A stretch of 64,000 nt of DNA, from assembly GCF_900094835.1 (NCBI RefSeq), contig NZ_FMAO01000001.1, positions 334,345-398,344 of the forward strand, in the 5' to 3' direction. The notes beneath the pieces are model-generated. The model worked only from the letters and a program-made list of their open reading frames with translations. It ran no database searches and was not told the DNA's origin. Below are positions 46,857 through 59,203 of this stretch, piece after piece. The translations under genes and the position numbers were made by a program. Each line of letters begins with the position of its first letter. Position 1 is the first letter of the stretch. The stretch is from Weissella bombi (lineage in GTDB: Bacteria > Bacillota > Bacilli > Lactobacillales > Lactobacillaceae).

Positions 46857-47109
46857 AATTATAAATTTTATAAATAAACAAAGATCCACCAATCAAAATC
46901 ATTGCAGCCCCAAATATAAAAGCCCCTTTTTTAACCGGATTCTTAATCTTCATTTTCGTACCAACCTTATCTGTTACTGCAAGTAAAGCTGCTAGAAAAC
47001 CGTCAGAGGCATCCATAACATCTTGAATGTCAAAGTCTGATTCTTTAAAAGAAGCAATGATCAAAATAATACCAAAAATGACAATAAAACCAAGCACTAA
47101 AAATTCCAT
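46855..47109 (-). CDS. Small membrane protein, two helices
   Basis: 84 residues from ATG 47109 with an AGGAG site nine bases upstream; the ATG at 47118 overlaps that spacing. Helices at about 3-20 and 61-80, joined by a soluble loop (KESDFDIQDVMDASDGF, VTDKVGTKMKIKNPVKKG). No family recognised. One of several unrelated small membrane proteins grouped at 45.8-47.1 kb. Confidence 0.7.
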   Translation of the reverse strand: MEFLVLGFIVIFGIILIIASFKESDFDIQDVMDASDGFLAALLAVTDKVGTKMKIKNPVKKGAFIFGAAMILIGGSLFIYKIYN

Positions 47110-47238
47110 AACTATCATCTCCTATATTTTAGTCAAACATCTTTGTATTTCATATATATTATTTTTTAATTATATATTACTTTATCCTTTTCATCCTAAC
47201 AACGCTATAAATTAGTTTATAATTCTACCTAATACCAA

Positions 47239-47275
47239 AAAGCTCGCAAGTCCAACACCATCAGACTTGCGAGCT
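47239..47275 (-). terminator. Terminator of the GH13 gene
   Basis: A perfect 12-bp stem (47241-47252 with 47264-47275) then TTTTGG on the minus strand, 14 bases past the stop. Confidence 0.8.
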
Positions 47276-47289
47276 AACTTCACGCTATG

Positions 47290-48966
47290 TTATTTACGAT
47301 ACTGATAAACTTTCGCCTCATACGGACGTAACATGTTGCCAGCATCATCTTCATAATTACTAATTACTTGCGTTGCACCAGCAGGCACCACAAAATCACG
47401 TTGTACATTGTGATTTGTAAAATTAGCAATCACCAATAATTCTTCATCATCAGTGACACGCTTATACTCATAGACTTCTGTATCATCCGGTTCCAATAAT
47501 TCATAGTGACCAGTTGTCATAATTGATAATTCATGACGTAACGCAATTAATCGTTGGTAATAATAGGATATTGAATTCGAATCATCAACTGCTTTAGCAA
47601 CATTGATCTGCGGATAATTTTCATTAACCTTTAACCACGGTGTTCCAGTTGTAAATCCGGCCTGTGTTGTCGCATCCCATTGCATAGGCGTTCGCGCATT
47701 ATCACGTGATGAATGATAAACATAAGTCATCATCTGCTCAGGTGACACTAGTTTTTGATCAACTACTAAATCTTGATACGCATTCAAAGTATCAATATCT
47801 TGGTAATCTGTAATCTTATCATAAGCAATATTGGTCATCCCAATTTCTTCACCCTGATAAATATATGGCGTTCCCTGCATAAAATGCAAGACCGTTCCCA
47901 ACATTTTAGCTGACAATTCACGATATTCAGGTCGATCATCCCCAAATCGTGACACCACACGCGGACGATCATGATTATTCCAATACAAACTATTCCAAGC
48001 TTTGCCGTCTAACTCAACCTGCCACTTTGATAAGACACGTTTTAAATCAGTTAATGCAAAACGTTCATCGCTCCATTTACCTAAACCATCTTTACTATCA
48101 TCAATGACGGTATGCTCAAACTGGAAAACCATTTGTAATTCATGGGCATCAAAACCGGTATATTTAATCGCATCCGCCGGTGTTACCCCTGGTGTTTCGC
48201 CAACCGTAATAATGTCAGCTTTTGACAGAACCTGTTCATTCATTTCACGCAAAAATTTATGAACACGTGGACCATTAGCGACCATTTCCATTGATGAACT
48301 ATGCTTACCAAAATCAACGCTCGGATCATCTGGGAATTGCATAGCCTTAGAAATCAAGTTGATGACATCCATCCGGAAACCGTCAACGCCCTGTTCTAAC
48401 CACCAGTTCATCATGTCATAAATTGCTTGGCGTAACTTAGGATTCTCCCAGTTCAAATCCGGTTGTTTCTTTGAGAAGATATGTAGATAATATTGTCCTG
48501 TTTGTTCATCAAATGCCCACGCTGGACCACCAAAGTCTGACGCCCAGTTGTTAGGTTCATGACCATCAACTGGATCACGCCAAATATAAAAATCACGATA
48601 TGGGTTATCCTTTGATTGACGACTTTGCTGAAACCATTCATGCTCATCAGAAGTATGGTTAACCACTAAATCCATCATAATTTTTAAACCTAGTTCATGA
48701 GCCTTTGCAAATAGCTGTTTCATATCTGCCATCGTTCCAAAAGCTGGTTGGATAGCTTGATAGTCACTAATATCGTAACCATTATCCGCATTTGGTGATT
48801 TGTAGACTGGACTTAGCCAAATCACGTCAACACCTAACTTTTTCAAATAAGGTAAACGTTGGATAATACCTGGAATGTCCCCCATACCATCCCCATCACT
48901 ATCCTGAAAACTACGTGGATAAACTTGATAAACAACCGCCTCTTGCCACCATTTATTTGCCATCAT
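47290..48966 (-). CDS. Oligo-1,6-glucosidase / alpha-glucosidase (GH13)
   Basis: 558 residues. TIM-barrel GH13: WWQEAVVYQVYPRSFQDSDG, DLVVNHTSDEHEWF, GFRMDVINLISK with the nucleophile Asp, ITVGETPGVTP with the acid Glu, and NHDRPRVVSRFG. The GFRMDVI block and the QPDLNWENP segment are typical of the oligo-1,6-glucosidase/dextran glucosidase (DexB/MalL) subgroup, which trims isomalto-oligosaccharides or short alpha-glucosides in the cytosol. GAGGGGA site before ATG 48966; a cre site lies about 60 bases upstream. Confidence 0.92.
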   Translation of the reverse strand: MMANKWWQEAVVYQVYPRSFQDSDGDGMGDIPGIIQRLPYLKKLGVDVIWLSPVYKSPNADNGYDISDYQAIQPAFGTMADMKQLFAKAHELGLKIMMDLVVNHTSDEHEWFQQSRQSKDNPYRDFYIWRDPVDGHEPNNWASDFGGPAWAFDEQTGQYYLHIFSKKQPDLNWENPKLRQAIYDMMNWWLEQGVDGFRMDVINLISKAMQFPDDPSVDFGKHSSSMEMVANGPRVHKFLREMNEQVLSKADIITVGETPGVTPADAIKYTGFDAHELQMVFQFEHTVIDDSKDGLGKWSDERFALTDLKRVLSKWQVELDGKAWNSLYWNNHDRPRVVSRFGDDRPEYRELSAKMLGTVLHFMQGTPYIYQGEEIGMTNIAYDKITDYQDIDTLNAYQDLVVDQKLVSPEQMMTYVYHSSRDNARTPMQWDATTQAGFTTGTPWLKVNENYPQINVAKAVDDSNSISYYYQRLIALRHELSIMTTGHYELLEPDDTEVYEYKRVTDDEELLVIANFTNHNVQRDFVVPAGATQVISNYEDDAGNMLRPYEAKVYQYRK

Positions 48967-49023
48967 ATTCTCCCCTCAATTACATGATTTCTTTATTATC
49001 ATTTTAACCTGTCGCTCTTATAA

Positions 49024-49037
49024 TGTAAACGCTTACG
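49024..49037 (-). promoter_or_regulatory. cre-like site upstream of the GH13 gene
   Basis: TGTAAACGCTTACG on the plus strand, nearly palindromic around the central CG; reads CGTAAGCGTTTACA on the minus strand. Suggests CcpA control of the alpha-glucosidase. Confidence 0.7.
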
Positions 49038-49119
49038 CATTATGAATCAAACACATCATTTGCATGCACCAACAGCTTTTTATACCATGATAATAAGATA
49101 AAGTTAGGAGGTAATATTC

Positions 49120-49374
49120 ATGGCAAGTAAAGAACCTATCAGCTTTGAAGAATTTATCAAGGTTAAAAATTTAACTGACTTAAATCCAGAAACACTTACA
49201 CAACTAGAAAACATTCTGAACATGGACCAAATTCATAATGAACAAGACCTAAATAGTCCATTTGGTAAAAATAATATCGCACTATTGGTTGATAATGCTG
49301 AAACTTTAGTGAACCAAAACTGGGTTTTAATGAAACAAAATGATAAAATCATCAATCTATTAAACAATAAATAA
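49120..49374 (+). CDS. Small soluble helical protein of unknown function
   Basis: 84 residues with an AGGAGG site six to eight bases before ATG 49120. Mostly helical and rich in Asn, Leu and Glu (FEEFIKVKNLTDLNPETLTQLENIL, LMKQNDKIINLLNNK). No membrane helix or signal peptide. It is divergent from the GH13 gene and convergent with the OYE gene. No family recognised. Confidence 0.65.
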   Translation: MASKEPISFEEFIKVKNLTDLNPETLTQLENILNMDQIHNEQDLNSPFGKNNIALLVDNAETLVNQNWVLMKQNDKIINLLNNK

Positions 49375-49380
49375 AACAAA

Positions 49381-49423
49381 GGGTCGTCAATCTACCACTA
49401 ACACTTAGTAGATTGGCGACCTT
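49381..49423. terminator. Bidirectional terminator between 49374 and 49426
   Basis: A 13-15 bp stem (GGTCGTCAATCTA with TAGATTGGCGACC, one G-U pair) between convergent genes. Confidence 0.8.
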
Positions 49424-49425
49424 GC

Positions 49426-50553
49426 TTATTTAGCCGTAATATTCATATGTTTTTTCAAACTACCGCTTAAGATAAACTGCCATAGCGCCGGTGTAATACC
49501 TAAATCATCAAGGTCGCGTGGTGAGATTGTATAACGAATTGCTTGTTCATCATCCGCCATCACTTTTTCCACCCAATGTGGTTCACGCAACATTTCTTTT
49601 CCTAGAGCTGCAAATTCAATGTCTGCCGCCATAACCTTTTCAACTTCAACAGGTTTATTCAACGATCCGACTCCAATGATAGGTAGTCGGTGATTAATAA
49701 CTTGTGCAATCTGGGTAATAACTGGTGTTTTATCCGTTTTATCATTTAATGACGTTTGCCAAACGTCCCCCATTGAAACATGCATATAAGAAAGCGGCTG
49801 ATCAGCCAATACATCAATAAATTTTAATGTATCAACTAAACGTATACCCGGCGTTTCAAGTTCTTCCGGTGAAATACGATAACCTAACAAAAATGGCTTT
49901 GTTGCATACTGTTCAATAACTTTTTGCGAACGTTCAATCACGGTTAATGCAAATCGCATCCGCTTTTCTAACGAACCTCCCCATTTATCAGTCCGACGAT
50001 TGGAATGTGGTGAGAAAAATTGTTGCATCAAGTACGTATTGGCACCGTGTAGTTCCACACCATCAAATCCTGCTAAAATAGCACGTTTAGTAGCTGCGGC
50101 AAATGCATCAATAATCGTTTCAATTTCAGCATCTGTTAACTCTCGTGGTGTTTCAGCGTCTGACCGTAATGCCGCAACGGCACTTGCTGACTCAGGTTGT
50201 CGCCCATTTAATATTGCCGAACTTGTCATACGCCCAGCATGAAAAATTTGTAAAATAGCTTTAGTATCATCTTGATAAATTGCTTGTGCAATCTTTTTTA
50301 GTCCAGGTATAAAACGGTCATCAGCGACTGACAATTCACCAGCCCACCCCTTACCACCATCTGTAACGTTAGCAACAGCGGTAATTAACATTCCGACACC
50401 ACCACTACGTTTTGCATAATAAGCGACTTCGTCATTTGTAACGGTTCCATCATGAAAACTAGATACTTCCGTCATTGGCGGCATCACAATCCGATTCTTA
50501 ATTTGCATACCATTAGCAAATGTATATGGCTTTAAAAAAGAATAATTTTTCAA
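49426..50553 (-). CDS. Old-yellow-enzyme family NADH:flavin oxidoreductase
   Basis: 375 residues from TTG 50553, which has a GAAAGGA site and begins the normal family N-terminus (KNYSFLKPYTFANGMQIKNRIVMPPMT). A longer frame from 50619 is not supported. FMN-binding barrel with ELHGANTYLMQQFFSPHSN, RTDKWGGSLEKRM, and IGVGSL near the phosphate site. The family reduces activated alkenes or related substrates with NAD(P)H; the single-domain form lacks the iron-sulfur part of 2,4-dienoyl-CoA reductase. Physiological substrate unknown. Confidence 0.9.
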   Translation of the reverse strand: MKNYSFLKPYTFANGMQIKNRIVMPPMTEVSSFHDGTVTNDEVAYYAKRSGGVGMLITAVANVTDGGKGWAGELSVADDRFIPGLKKIAQAIYQDDTKAILQIFHAGRMTSSAILNGRQPESASAVAALRSDAETPRELTDAEIETIIDAFAAATKRAILAGFDGVELHGANTYLMQQFFSPHSNRRTDKWGGSLEKRMRFALTVIERSQKVIEQYATKPFLLGYRISPEELETPGIRLVDTLKFIDVLADQPLSYMHVSMGDVWQTSLNDKTDKTPVITQIAQVINHRLPIIGVGSLNKPVEVEKVMAADIEFAALGKEMLREPHWVEKVMADDEQAIRYTISPRDLDDLGITPALWQFILSGSLKKHMNITAK

Positions 50554-50655
50554 AATATGGTCCTTTCTATCAATCAGTCTAAAATACTTAAATATCCCCT
50601 CAACACCTTCATTATACATTCTTCACAAACTTATTTAAAGTAAGAGCCAACTAAA

Positions 50656-50687
50656 AAAGCAACCTAATTTATAAAATTAAGTTGCTC
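50656..50687 (-). terminator. Terminator of the arabinoside operon
   Basis: A stem of about 12 bp (AGCAACCTAATTT with AAATTAAGTTGCT) followed by TTTTTTAG on the minus strand, past the stop at 50704. Confidence 0.8.
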
Positions 50688-50703
50688 AATCTAAACTGTT
50701 AAA

Positions 50704-52653
50704 TTACTTGCCTTGCTCGTAGTTAACCTTCAACAAATCTGCTTGATGAGTGACAACTTCATCATTCGTTGTTGTCATTTGCTTGATTTGGTTTCCTTGC
50801 GTTAACAAGATAATGACAGTGTCTCGATTACCTTGTCCAGTAACCAGATCACGATTAAATTCTAGTAACAAGTCTCCCTGGTGAACAGGTTGTCCTGTCT
50901 CAATATGACTAACAAATCCTTCACCACGCATCTTTTCAGTTCCTAGGCCAACGTGAATCAATATCTCTAGACCATTGTCTGAACGTAAACCAATAACGTG
51001 CTTTGTGGTAAAGACAAATACAACTTCACCGTCAAATGGTGCATAAATATGATTATCACTAGGTTGGATTCCAATACCCTGACCACTCAAACCACGATGA
51101 CCATTTTCATCAACAACGTCTGCTAATGGCATTACAATACCATCAACTGGTGCCTTGATTGTTGCTTCAACATTAGTGCCATTAGCAGCAAGCAAATCTT
51201 TATCATCTTCACCTGTTACACCTTCAGCAACCAACTTTGCTTGCAATTCATTAACAATTTCAGCATGGCGCTTTTCTGAAATATTAACCTTAAAGACATA
51301 GATTAACAATGCAATCACGTGCAAAATCAATCCAGCCCAGAAAGCAACACCCTTGAACAAAGCGATACCACCTGAAGTAATTGAAGCGGCCGTTGCAGTA
51401 CCAGTCATACCAGCTGCAACCGCAACCCAACCAACGATACCGTTTGAAATAGCACTTGAAGCCTTGTCTAACATTGGACGAATTGCCAAAGTCACGGCCT
51501 CATTACGAGAACCATTCTTTAATTGACCATATTCAATCGTATCAGTCAAAGTCAAGATAACGGCCATAAAGATGAATCCCTGTGGTACATAGTACAAAAC
51601 TAGGGCAATCATAACAATTGCTAAATTATCAGTTGTGAAAATCAATAGCATGTAAGCAATGATCATTGCAATCATACTTACTGAGTAAATCATTTTACGG
51701 CTAACCCACTTGTTAATAACTGGGTATAGTGGTGACGTAAAGAAACCAGCGATTGTTGGAATAATACCAGCAACCCAGAATAGTCCCGGCTTGTCCAAAA
51801 CGTACTTAAACATGTAGAACATCAAACCGGCAGTCGCAGCGTTTCCAAAACCATAAACTAAGTAAGGCAAAGCCGTCCAAAGCATTTGGTCGTTACTTTT
51901 TAGCGCTCCCAACATATCCTTTACGGAAGTCTTTTCCTTAGCAACTGAACGAATCGCATCATCTTTTTCATGCGTTCCATAGGCAACAACTAATGATGAG
52001 AAGATAGCGGCGATTGCAACAATAATTGCGAAGACAATCCAACCTGATTGACCTTCTTCATGCTTACCAGTAAACACAAAAGTTGCAAACGTAACAACTG
52101 GCACAATAATCATGGTAACAATGTTTTGTCCAAACGCTGTAAAGTTAGCTGAAGCTGTATAGACAGAACGACTATGACTATCCTCAGTCAATGCAGGTAC
52201 CATTCCCCAATATGACACATCTCTAAATGAGTATAAAATATCAAAAATCAAGAATAGTGGAATGAATAAAATCGTAAACCAAATTGGGCTAATGTGTGAT
52301 AGTCCAAAAATACCTGAGAATAATACAACAATCAATAGCGCTGATGAAACACCAGTTCCAATTAGATAAGGTTTAAATTTTCCCCATCGTGTGTTTGTAT
52401 TATCAACGATGTTTCCAATCAATGGATCAATAAAAATTTCTGCAATTCGAATAATAAATATCAACGATGTAATCATCGCGATTAGTTTTGTCGTCTCACC
52501 TTTTGAGATACCTGTAAACATCGCTGACGTTACATATACCATAAAGTAAGTACTAAATGTCATTGACAAAGCCGAATGTCCGAAATTACCAATGGCAAAG
52601 TTCGTTATCGACCAAAAGTTGCTCTTCTTTTGAGCGGTATTACTGCTACTCAT
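50704..52653 (-). CDS. GPH-family sugar:cation symporter with C-terminal EIIA domain
   Basis: 649 residues. About 12 membrane helices (1-470), then a Glc-type EIIA domain (about 500-645) with YAPFDGEVVFVFTTKHVIG and the phosphorylatable His in LEILIHVGLG. The domain order matches LacS/XylP-type carriers whose transport is tuned by HPr-dependent phosphorylation of the IIA domain. Placed directly downstream of an arabinofuranosidase gene, so an arabinoside or arabino-oligosaccharide is the likely substrate. AGGAGGA site before ATG 52653. Confidence 0.92.
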   Translation of the reverse strand: MSSSNTAQKKSNFWSITNFAIGNFGHSALSMTFSTYFMVYVTSAMFTGISKGETTKLIAMITSLIFIIRIAEIFIDPLIGNIVDNTNTRWGKFKPYLIGTGVSSALLIVVLFSGIFGLSHISPIWFTILFIPLFLIFDILYSFRDVSYWGMVPALTEDSHSRSVYTASANFTAFGQNIVTMIIVPVVTFATFVFTGKHEEGQSGWIVFAIIVAIAAIFSSLVVAYGTHEKDDAIRSVAKEKTSVKDMLGALKSNDQMLWTALPYLVYGFGNAATAGLMFYMFKYVLDKPGLFWVAGIIPTIAGFFTSPLYPVINKWVSRKMIYSVSMIAMIIAYMLLIFTTDNLAIVMIALVLYYVPQGFIFMAVILTLTDTIEYGQLKNGSRNEAVTLAIRPMLDKASSAISNGIVGWVAVAAGMTGTATAASITSGGIALFKGVAFWAGLILHVIALLIYVFKVNISEKRHAEIVNELQAKLVAEGVTGEDDKDLLAANGTNVEATIKAPVDGIVMPLADVVDENGHRGLSGQGIGIQPSDNHIYAPFDGEVVFVFTTKHVIGLRSDNGLEILIHVGLGTEKMRGEGFVSHIETGQPVHQGDLLLEFNRDLVTGQGNRDTVIILLTQGNQIKQMTTTNDEVVTHQADLLKVNYEQGK

Positions 52654-52705
52654 AATCTTTCATCCTCCTAATAAATGAAAAATCCTCTAAAACCTATCTT
52701 TAAAA

Positions 52706-54181
52706 CTAAGCGAACGTTTGAAACTGAATAACGTTCCAAGAAAATGCTGGCAATGTGACTTCATGCAAATCTTCCTTAACCGTTACCGGTATAACCTGTT
52801 CTTTGGTATTTGTAAGATGTGGATCATCACATGTATAACTACGTTGCGTGATATTTGTTAATTTATCGCCTGCATTCAAACCAATATCCAAAGTTAACGA
52901 TTCAGTCTGATGACGGTTAACCGCAAAGACAGTGTATTGATCAGCATTATTTTTAACAATCACGGCATCCAAGTATGGCACATCACCAAATTCTGCCACA
53001 TGATACGTATCAGAACTTGCATTCGTTAATAGTGTTTCACCGTAACCGTACTTTGATACATCTGCTAACGGTGTAAAAATAGTTTGCTTAATCAATCCCG
53101 TTTCATCTGTTAAGATTGGCGCAATCACATTCACTAACTGCGCAAAACAGGCAATTTTAACACGATCAACATGCTTTAATAATGTAATCAAACTTGAACC
53201 AACCAATAACGCATCTTGAAAATCATAAACATCTTCCAACAAATGTGGTGCTTGTTGCCAGGGTTCGTTATGCTCATCAGCTTCATTCGAGTGATACCAA
53301 ACATTCCATTCATCAAATGAAATATTCAATGTCTTATCAGATTTTTGTGTTGCCTTCGCTGCATCGGCTAAAGCAACAACTGAATCGATAAACTTATCCA
53401 TGCGAATAGACTTTGCAACATGATGCATAGTCCCTTGTTCAGGTGCATCATAGTATTGGTGCATGGAAATGTAATCAACATTTTCATAACACTCCTGCAA
53501 GACGGCCGTTTCCCATTTACCAAACTCCGGCATATGTTCATTGGAACTACCACAAACCACCGTTTCAATACTTGGATCCAGTGCCTTCATAGCCTTAGCC
53601 GTTTCATTAACTAATTGTCCGTATTCATGAGCTGACTTATGACCAAATTGCCATTCGGCGTCCATTTCATTTCCTAAGCACCACGTCTTTACACCATATG
53701 GCTTATCATGACCATTTTGGCGACGTAAATTAGCCCAGTACGTATCCGTGTCTAAGTTGCAATATTCTAATAAATTACATGCTTCTTCAATCCCACGCGT
53801 ACCCAAATTTACAGCAATCATCGCTGATGAATTAACCTTTGGTAACCAGTCCATAAATTCATCAAGGCCAAATTGATTGGTCTCAATACTTTGCCAAGCC
53901 AAATCAACCCGCTGTGGACGTTGGTCTTTGGGACCAATCCCATCTTCCCAACGATACGTTGACACAAAGTTACCACCTGGATAACGAATCATTGGTACGT
54001 CTAATTCTTTGACAGCATCGATTACGTCTAATCGCATACCAGCATCATCAGATAACTTATTTTTTGGGTCATAAATACCTTCATAAATACTACGGCCCAT
54101 GTGCTCTGCTAAAGCTGAATTAATGCGATGGTCAATTTTACCGACACTAAACAAGTCATTAGCGTAAAGTTTTCCTTGCAT
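52706..54181 (-). CDS. Alpha-L-arabinofuranosidase, GH51
   Basis: 491 residues, normal length. Acid/base Glu in WCLGNEMDAEWQFG and nucleophile Glu in ISFDEWNVWYHS; RYPGGNFVSTYRWEDGIG is the family N-terminal signature. It releases L-arabinofuranose from arabino-oligosaccharides in the cytosol (no signal peptide). First gene of the two-gene unit with the GPH transporter; a cre site and a separate inverted repeat lie between it and the divergent regulator gene. AGGGAGGAA site before ATG 54181. Confidence 0.95.
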   Translation of the reverse strand: MQGKLYANDLFSVGKIDHRINSALAEHMGRSIYEGIYDPKNKLSDDAGMRLDVIDAVKELDVPMIRYPGGNFVSTYRWEDGIGPKDQRPQRVDLAWQSIETNQFGLDEFMDWLPKVNSSAMIAVNLGTRGIEEACNLLEYCNLDTDTYWANLRRQNGHDKPYGVKTWCLGNEMDAEWQFGHKSAHEYGQLVNETAKAMKALDPSIETVVCGSSNEHMPEFGKWETAVLQECYENVDYISMHQYYDAPEQGTMHHVAKSIRMDKFIDSVVALADAAKATQKSDKTLNISFDEWNVWYHSNEADEHNEPWQQAPHLLEDVYDFQDALLVGSSLITLLKHVDRVKIACFAQLVNVIAPILTDETGLIKQTIFTPLADVSKYGYGETLLTNASSDTYHVAEFGDVPYLDAVIVKNNADQYTVFAVNRHQTESLTLDIGLNAGDKLTNITQRSYTCDDPHLTNTKEQVIPVTVKEDLHEVTLPAFSWNVIQFQTFA

Positions 54182-54204
54182 TACTTTCCTCCCTCAATCT
54201 CCTC

Positions 54205-54225
54205 ATTAACGTTTTAATCGTTAAT
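54205..54225. promoter_or_regulatory. Inverted-repeat operator candidate in the arabinoside intergenic region
   Basis: ATTAACG (54205-54211) and CGTTAAT (54219-54225) with a seven-base spacer. It overlaps the leader of the arabinofuranosidase gene and faces the ArsR-like regulator. A related AACG-TAAA-CGTT element lies near 54294-54305. Binding by the regulator is inferred. Confidence 0.5.
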
Positions 54226-54229
54226 TATA

Positions 54230-54243
54230 TGATAGCGCTTTCA
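54230..54243 (-). promoter_or_regulatory. cre site upstream of the arabinofuranosidase gene
   Basis: Minus-strand TGAAAGCGCTATCA, a full match to TGAAANCGNTNNCA. Suggests CcpA repression of the GH51-GPH operon. Confidence 0.85.
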
Positions 54244-54408
54244 TGCACGGTAGTAAATAACATTTAGGTTGATTTGTTAAAATAAATTATTGAACGTAAA
54301 CGTTTTTGTTGATAAGATTAAGGCGATAAGATTACTATTTACAAAGTCGATAACCTAATTATTATTGATTAATGAATTATGCGACATTTATTACTGGAGG
54401 CCATTAAA

Positions 54409-55308
54409 ATGGATTTGGATATATCTGATGAATCAGTACCTGTATTTCGTGCACTCGCAAGTCCAGTAAGAGTGAAAATCATTCAATTACTTTCCAAAGA
54501 TAAATTGAACGTTTCACAACTATCAAAAGCACTTGGTATCAGTAGCACTATCACTATTGCGCATTTAAACAAATTAGAAGAAGCCCACCTCATTCAATCT
54601 GAGAAAAAAGGTAATCAACGAGTATCTACACTAACCATCGATACCATTAATGTTAATTTCCCAACGAAACTCTATATTCCATTCAAAAACTTGGATATTG
54701 ATATTCCGATTGGTCAATATACGTCGTACGATGTCGCTCCTACTTGTGGACTCGCCGACAGTAAGGGATTCATTGGTAAGCTAGACCAACCCGGTTATTT
54801 CATGGATCCTAAGCGGTATCAGGCGGGGATGTTATGGTTTGGTCAGGGGTTTGTTGAATATCAGATTCCCAATTATCTACAAAAAAATCAAGCCCTAGAA
54901 ATGTTAGAACTAAGCCTTGAATTAAGTTCCGAGTTTCCCTTTTCTAATAATAATTGGAAATCAGATATTACCATTTCTTTGGATGGTCACGAACTAGGTA
55001 CTTGGACTAGTCCTGGTGATTTTTCCGATACACGCGGTCGTTATACGCCAAAATGGTTAGATGAAGATATGAATCAATACGGTATTTTAAAATCATTGCG
55101 CATATCTAATCATGGTTCAACCATCGATGGTAAATCATCATCTGATACGACCATCGATATGATTGATACAAGTAAAAGTTCGTGGATTTTACGTATTGCA
55201 GTCAAAGATGATGCCGAAAACGTTGGTGGTTGCACCATTTTTGGTCATAAATTCGGTAACCATGATCAGGGCATTAAAACAACTATCTATTATAGTGATC
55301 AGGCATAA
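54409..55308 (+). CDS. ArsR-type winged-helix regulator with large C-terminal domain
   Basis: 299 residues from ATG 54409, which has a GGAGG site; the ATG at 54379 is upstream of that site. N-terminal winged helix (about 1-85): FRALASPVRVKIIQLLSKD, NVSQLSKALGISSTITIAHLNKL. The remaining 210 residues are beta-rich (ELSSEFPFSNNNWKSDITIS, WILRIAVKDDAENVGGCTIFG) and may sense a sugar. Classical ArsR proteins are about 100 residues and bind metals; no Cys-rich metal site is seen. Position divergent from the GH51 gene makes it the likely local regulator. Confidence 0.85.
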   Translation: MDLDISDESVPVFRALASPVRVKIIQLLSKDKLNVSQLSKALGISSTITIAHLNKLEEAHLIQSEKKGNQRVSTLTIDTINVNFPTKLYIPFKNLDIDIPIGQYTSYDVAPTCGLADSKGFIGKLDQPGYFMDPKRYQAGMLWFGQGFVEYQIPNYLQKNQALEMLELSLELSSEFPFSNNNWKSDITISLDGHELGTWTSPGDFSDTRGRYTPKWLDEDMNQYGILKSLRISNHGSTIDGKSSSDTTIDMIDTSKSSWILRIAVKDDAENVGGCTIFGHKFGNHDQGIKTTIYYSDQA

Positions 55309-55309
55309 T

Positions 55310-55345
55310 AAAACGAGCATGGGATTTACATCTCATGCTCGTTTT
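55310..55345. terminator. Bidirectional terminator after the regulator
   Basis: A 12-bp perfect stem (55310-55321 with 55334-55345), A run on one side and T run on the other, between convergent genes. Confidence 0.85.
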
Positions 55346-55349
55346 CTCG

Positions 55350-55550
55350 TTAAAGCCAATTAAATAATAATAAAATTCCAAATATAAACATCACAACACC
55401 AAATATTAGCCCACTAAAATATGCAATTGGTAAGAAACTTGATGTACTCTTAGTTGCATGCTGTTTTACTTCTTGAAACGCCCGAAATACAGCATAAAAC
55501 TGCCATATACCAATCAAAATACCAATAACACCACAGATTCTTTCAAACAT
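55350..55550 (-). CDS. Small two-helix membrane protein
   Basis: 66 residues, with an AGGGGGA site before ATG 55550. Two hydrophobic helices (about 5-22 and 41-64) flank a polar loop (EVKQHATKSTSS). No family recognised. It is isolated between two terminators. Confidence 0.65.
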   Translation of the reverse strand: MFERICGVIGILIGIWQFYAVFRAFQEVKQHATKSTSSFLPIAYFSGLIFGVVMFIFGILLLFNWL

Positions 55551-55600
55551 AATTTTTCCCCCTTACTACAAGGATAGCATAAATTCGAAATACCTATAAA

Positions 55601-55636
55601 AAAGCAGTTCGCGCATCATTTGATACACGAACTGCT
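55601..55636 (-). terminator. Terminator of the bgl operon
   Basis: A 9-bp stem (55603-55611 with 55628-55636) followed by TTTTTTATAGG on the minus strand, six bases past the bglA stop. Confidence 0.8.
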
Positions 55637-55642
55637 TACTAA

Positions 55643-59084
<3,442 letters not shown>

Positions 59085-59085
59085 C

Positions 59086-59182
59086 TAACAAAAAAGCTCA
59101 AACATATCAAAAAACACCACAAGTAATTACTTGATTTGTTTTTTAATATATTTGAGCTAATGCCTATTACTAGTAACACGCT
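59086..59182 (-). promoter_or_regulatory. RAT antiterminator/terminator switch in the bglP leader
   Basis: Minus strand: RAT-like hairpin core TGTTACT...AGGCATTA (about 59153-59180) overlapping a terminator of about 21 bp stem (59096-59116 with 59137-59157, with a few mismatches) and a T run ending near 59089. The layout is that of BglG/LicT riboswitch-like leaders: protein-bound RAT excludes the terminator. It begins only 21 bases past the licT stop, so licT transcripts read into bglP when the antiterminator is active. Confidence 0.85.
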
Positions 59183-59203
59183 ATAAAATATTAAAATCTA
59201 TTA

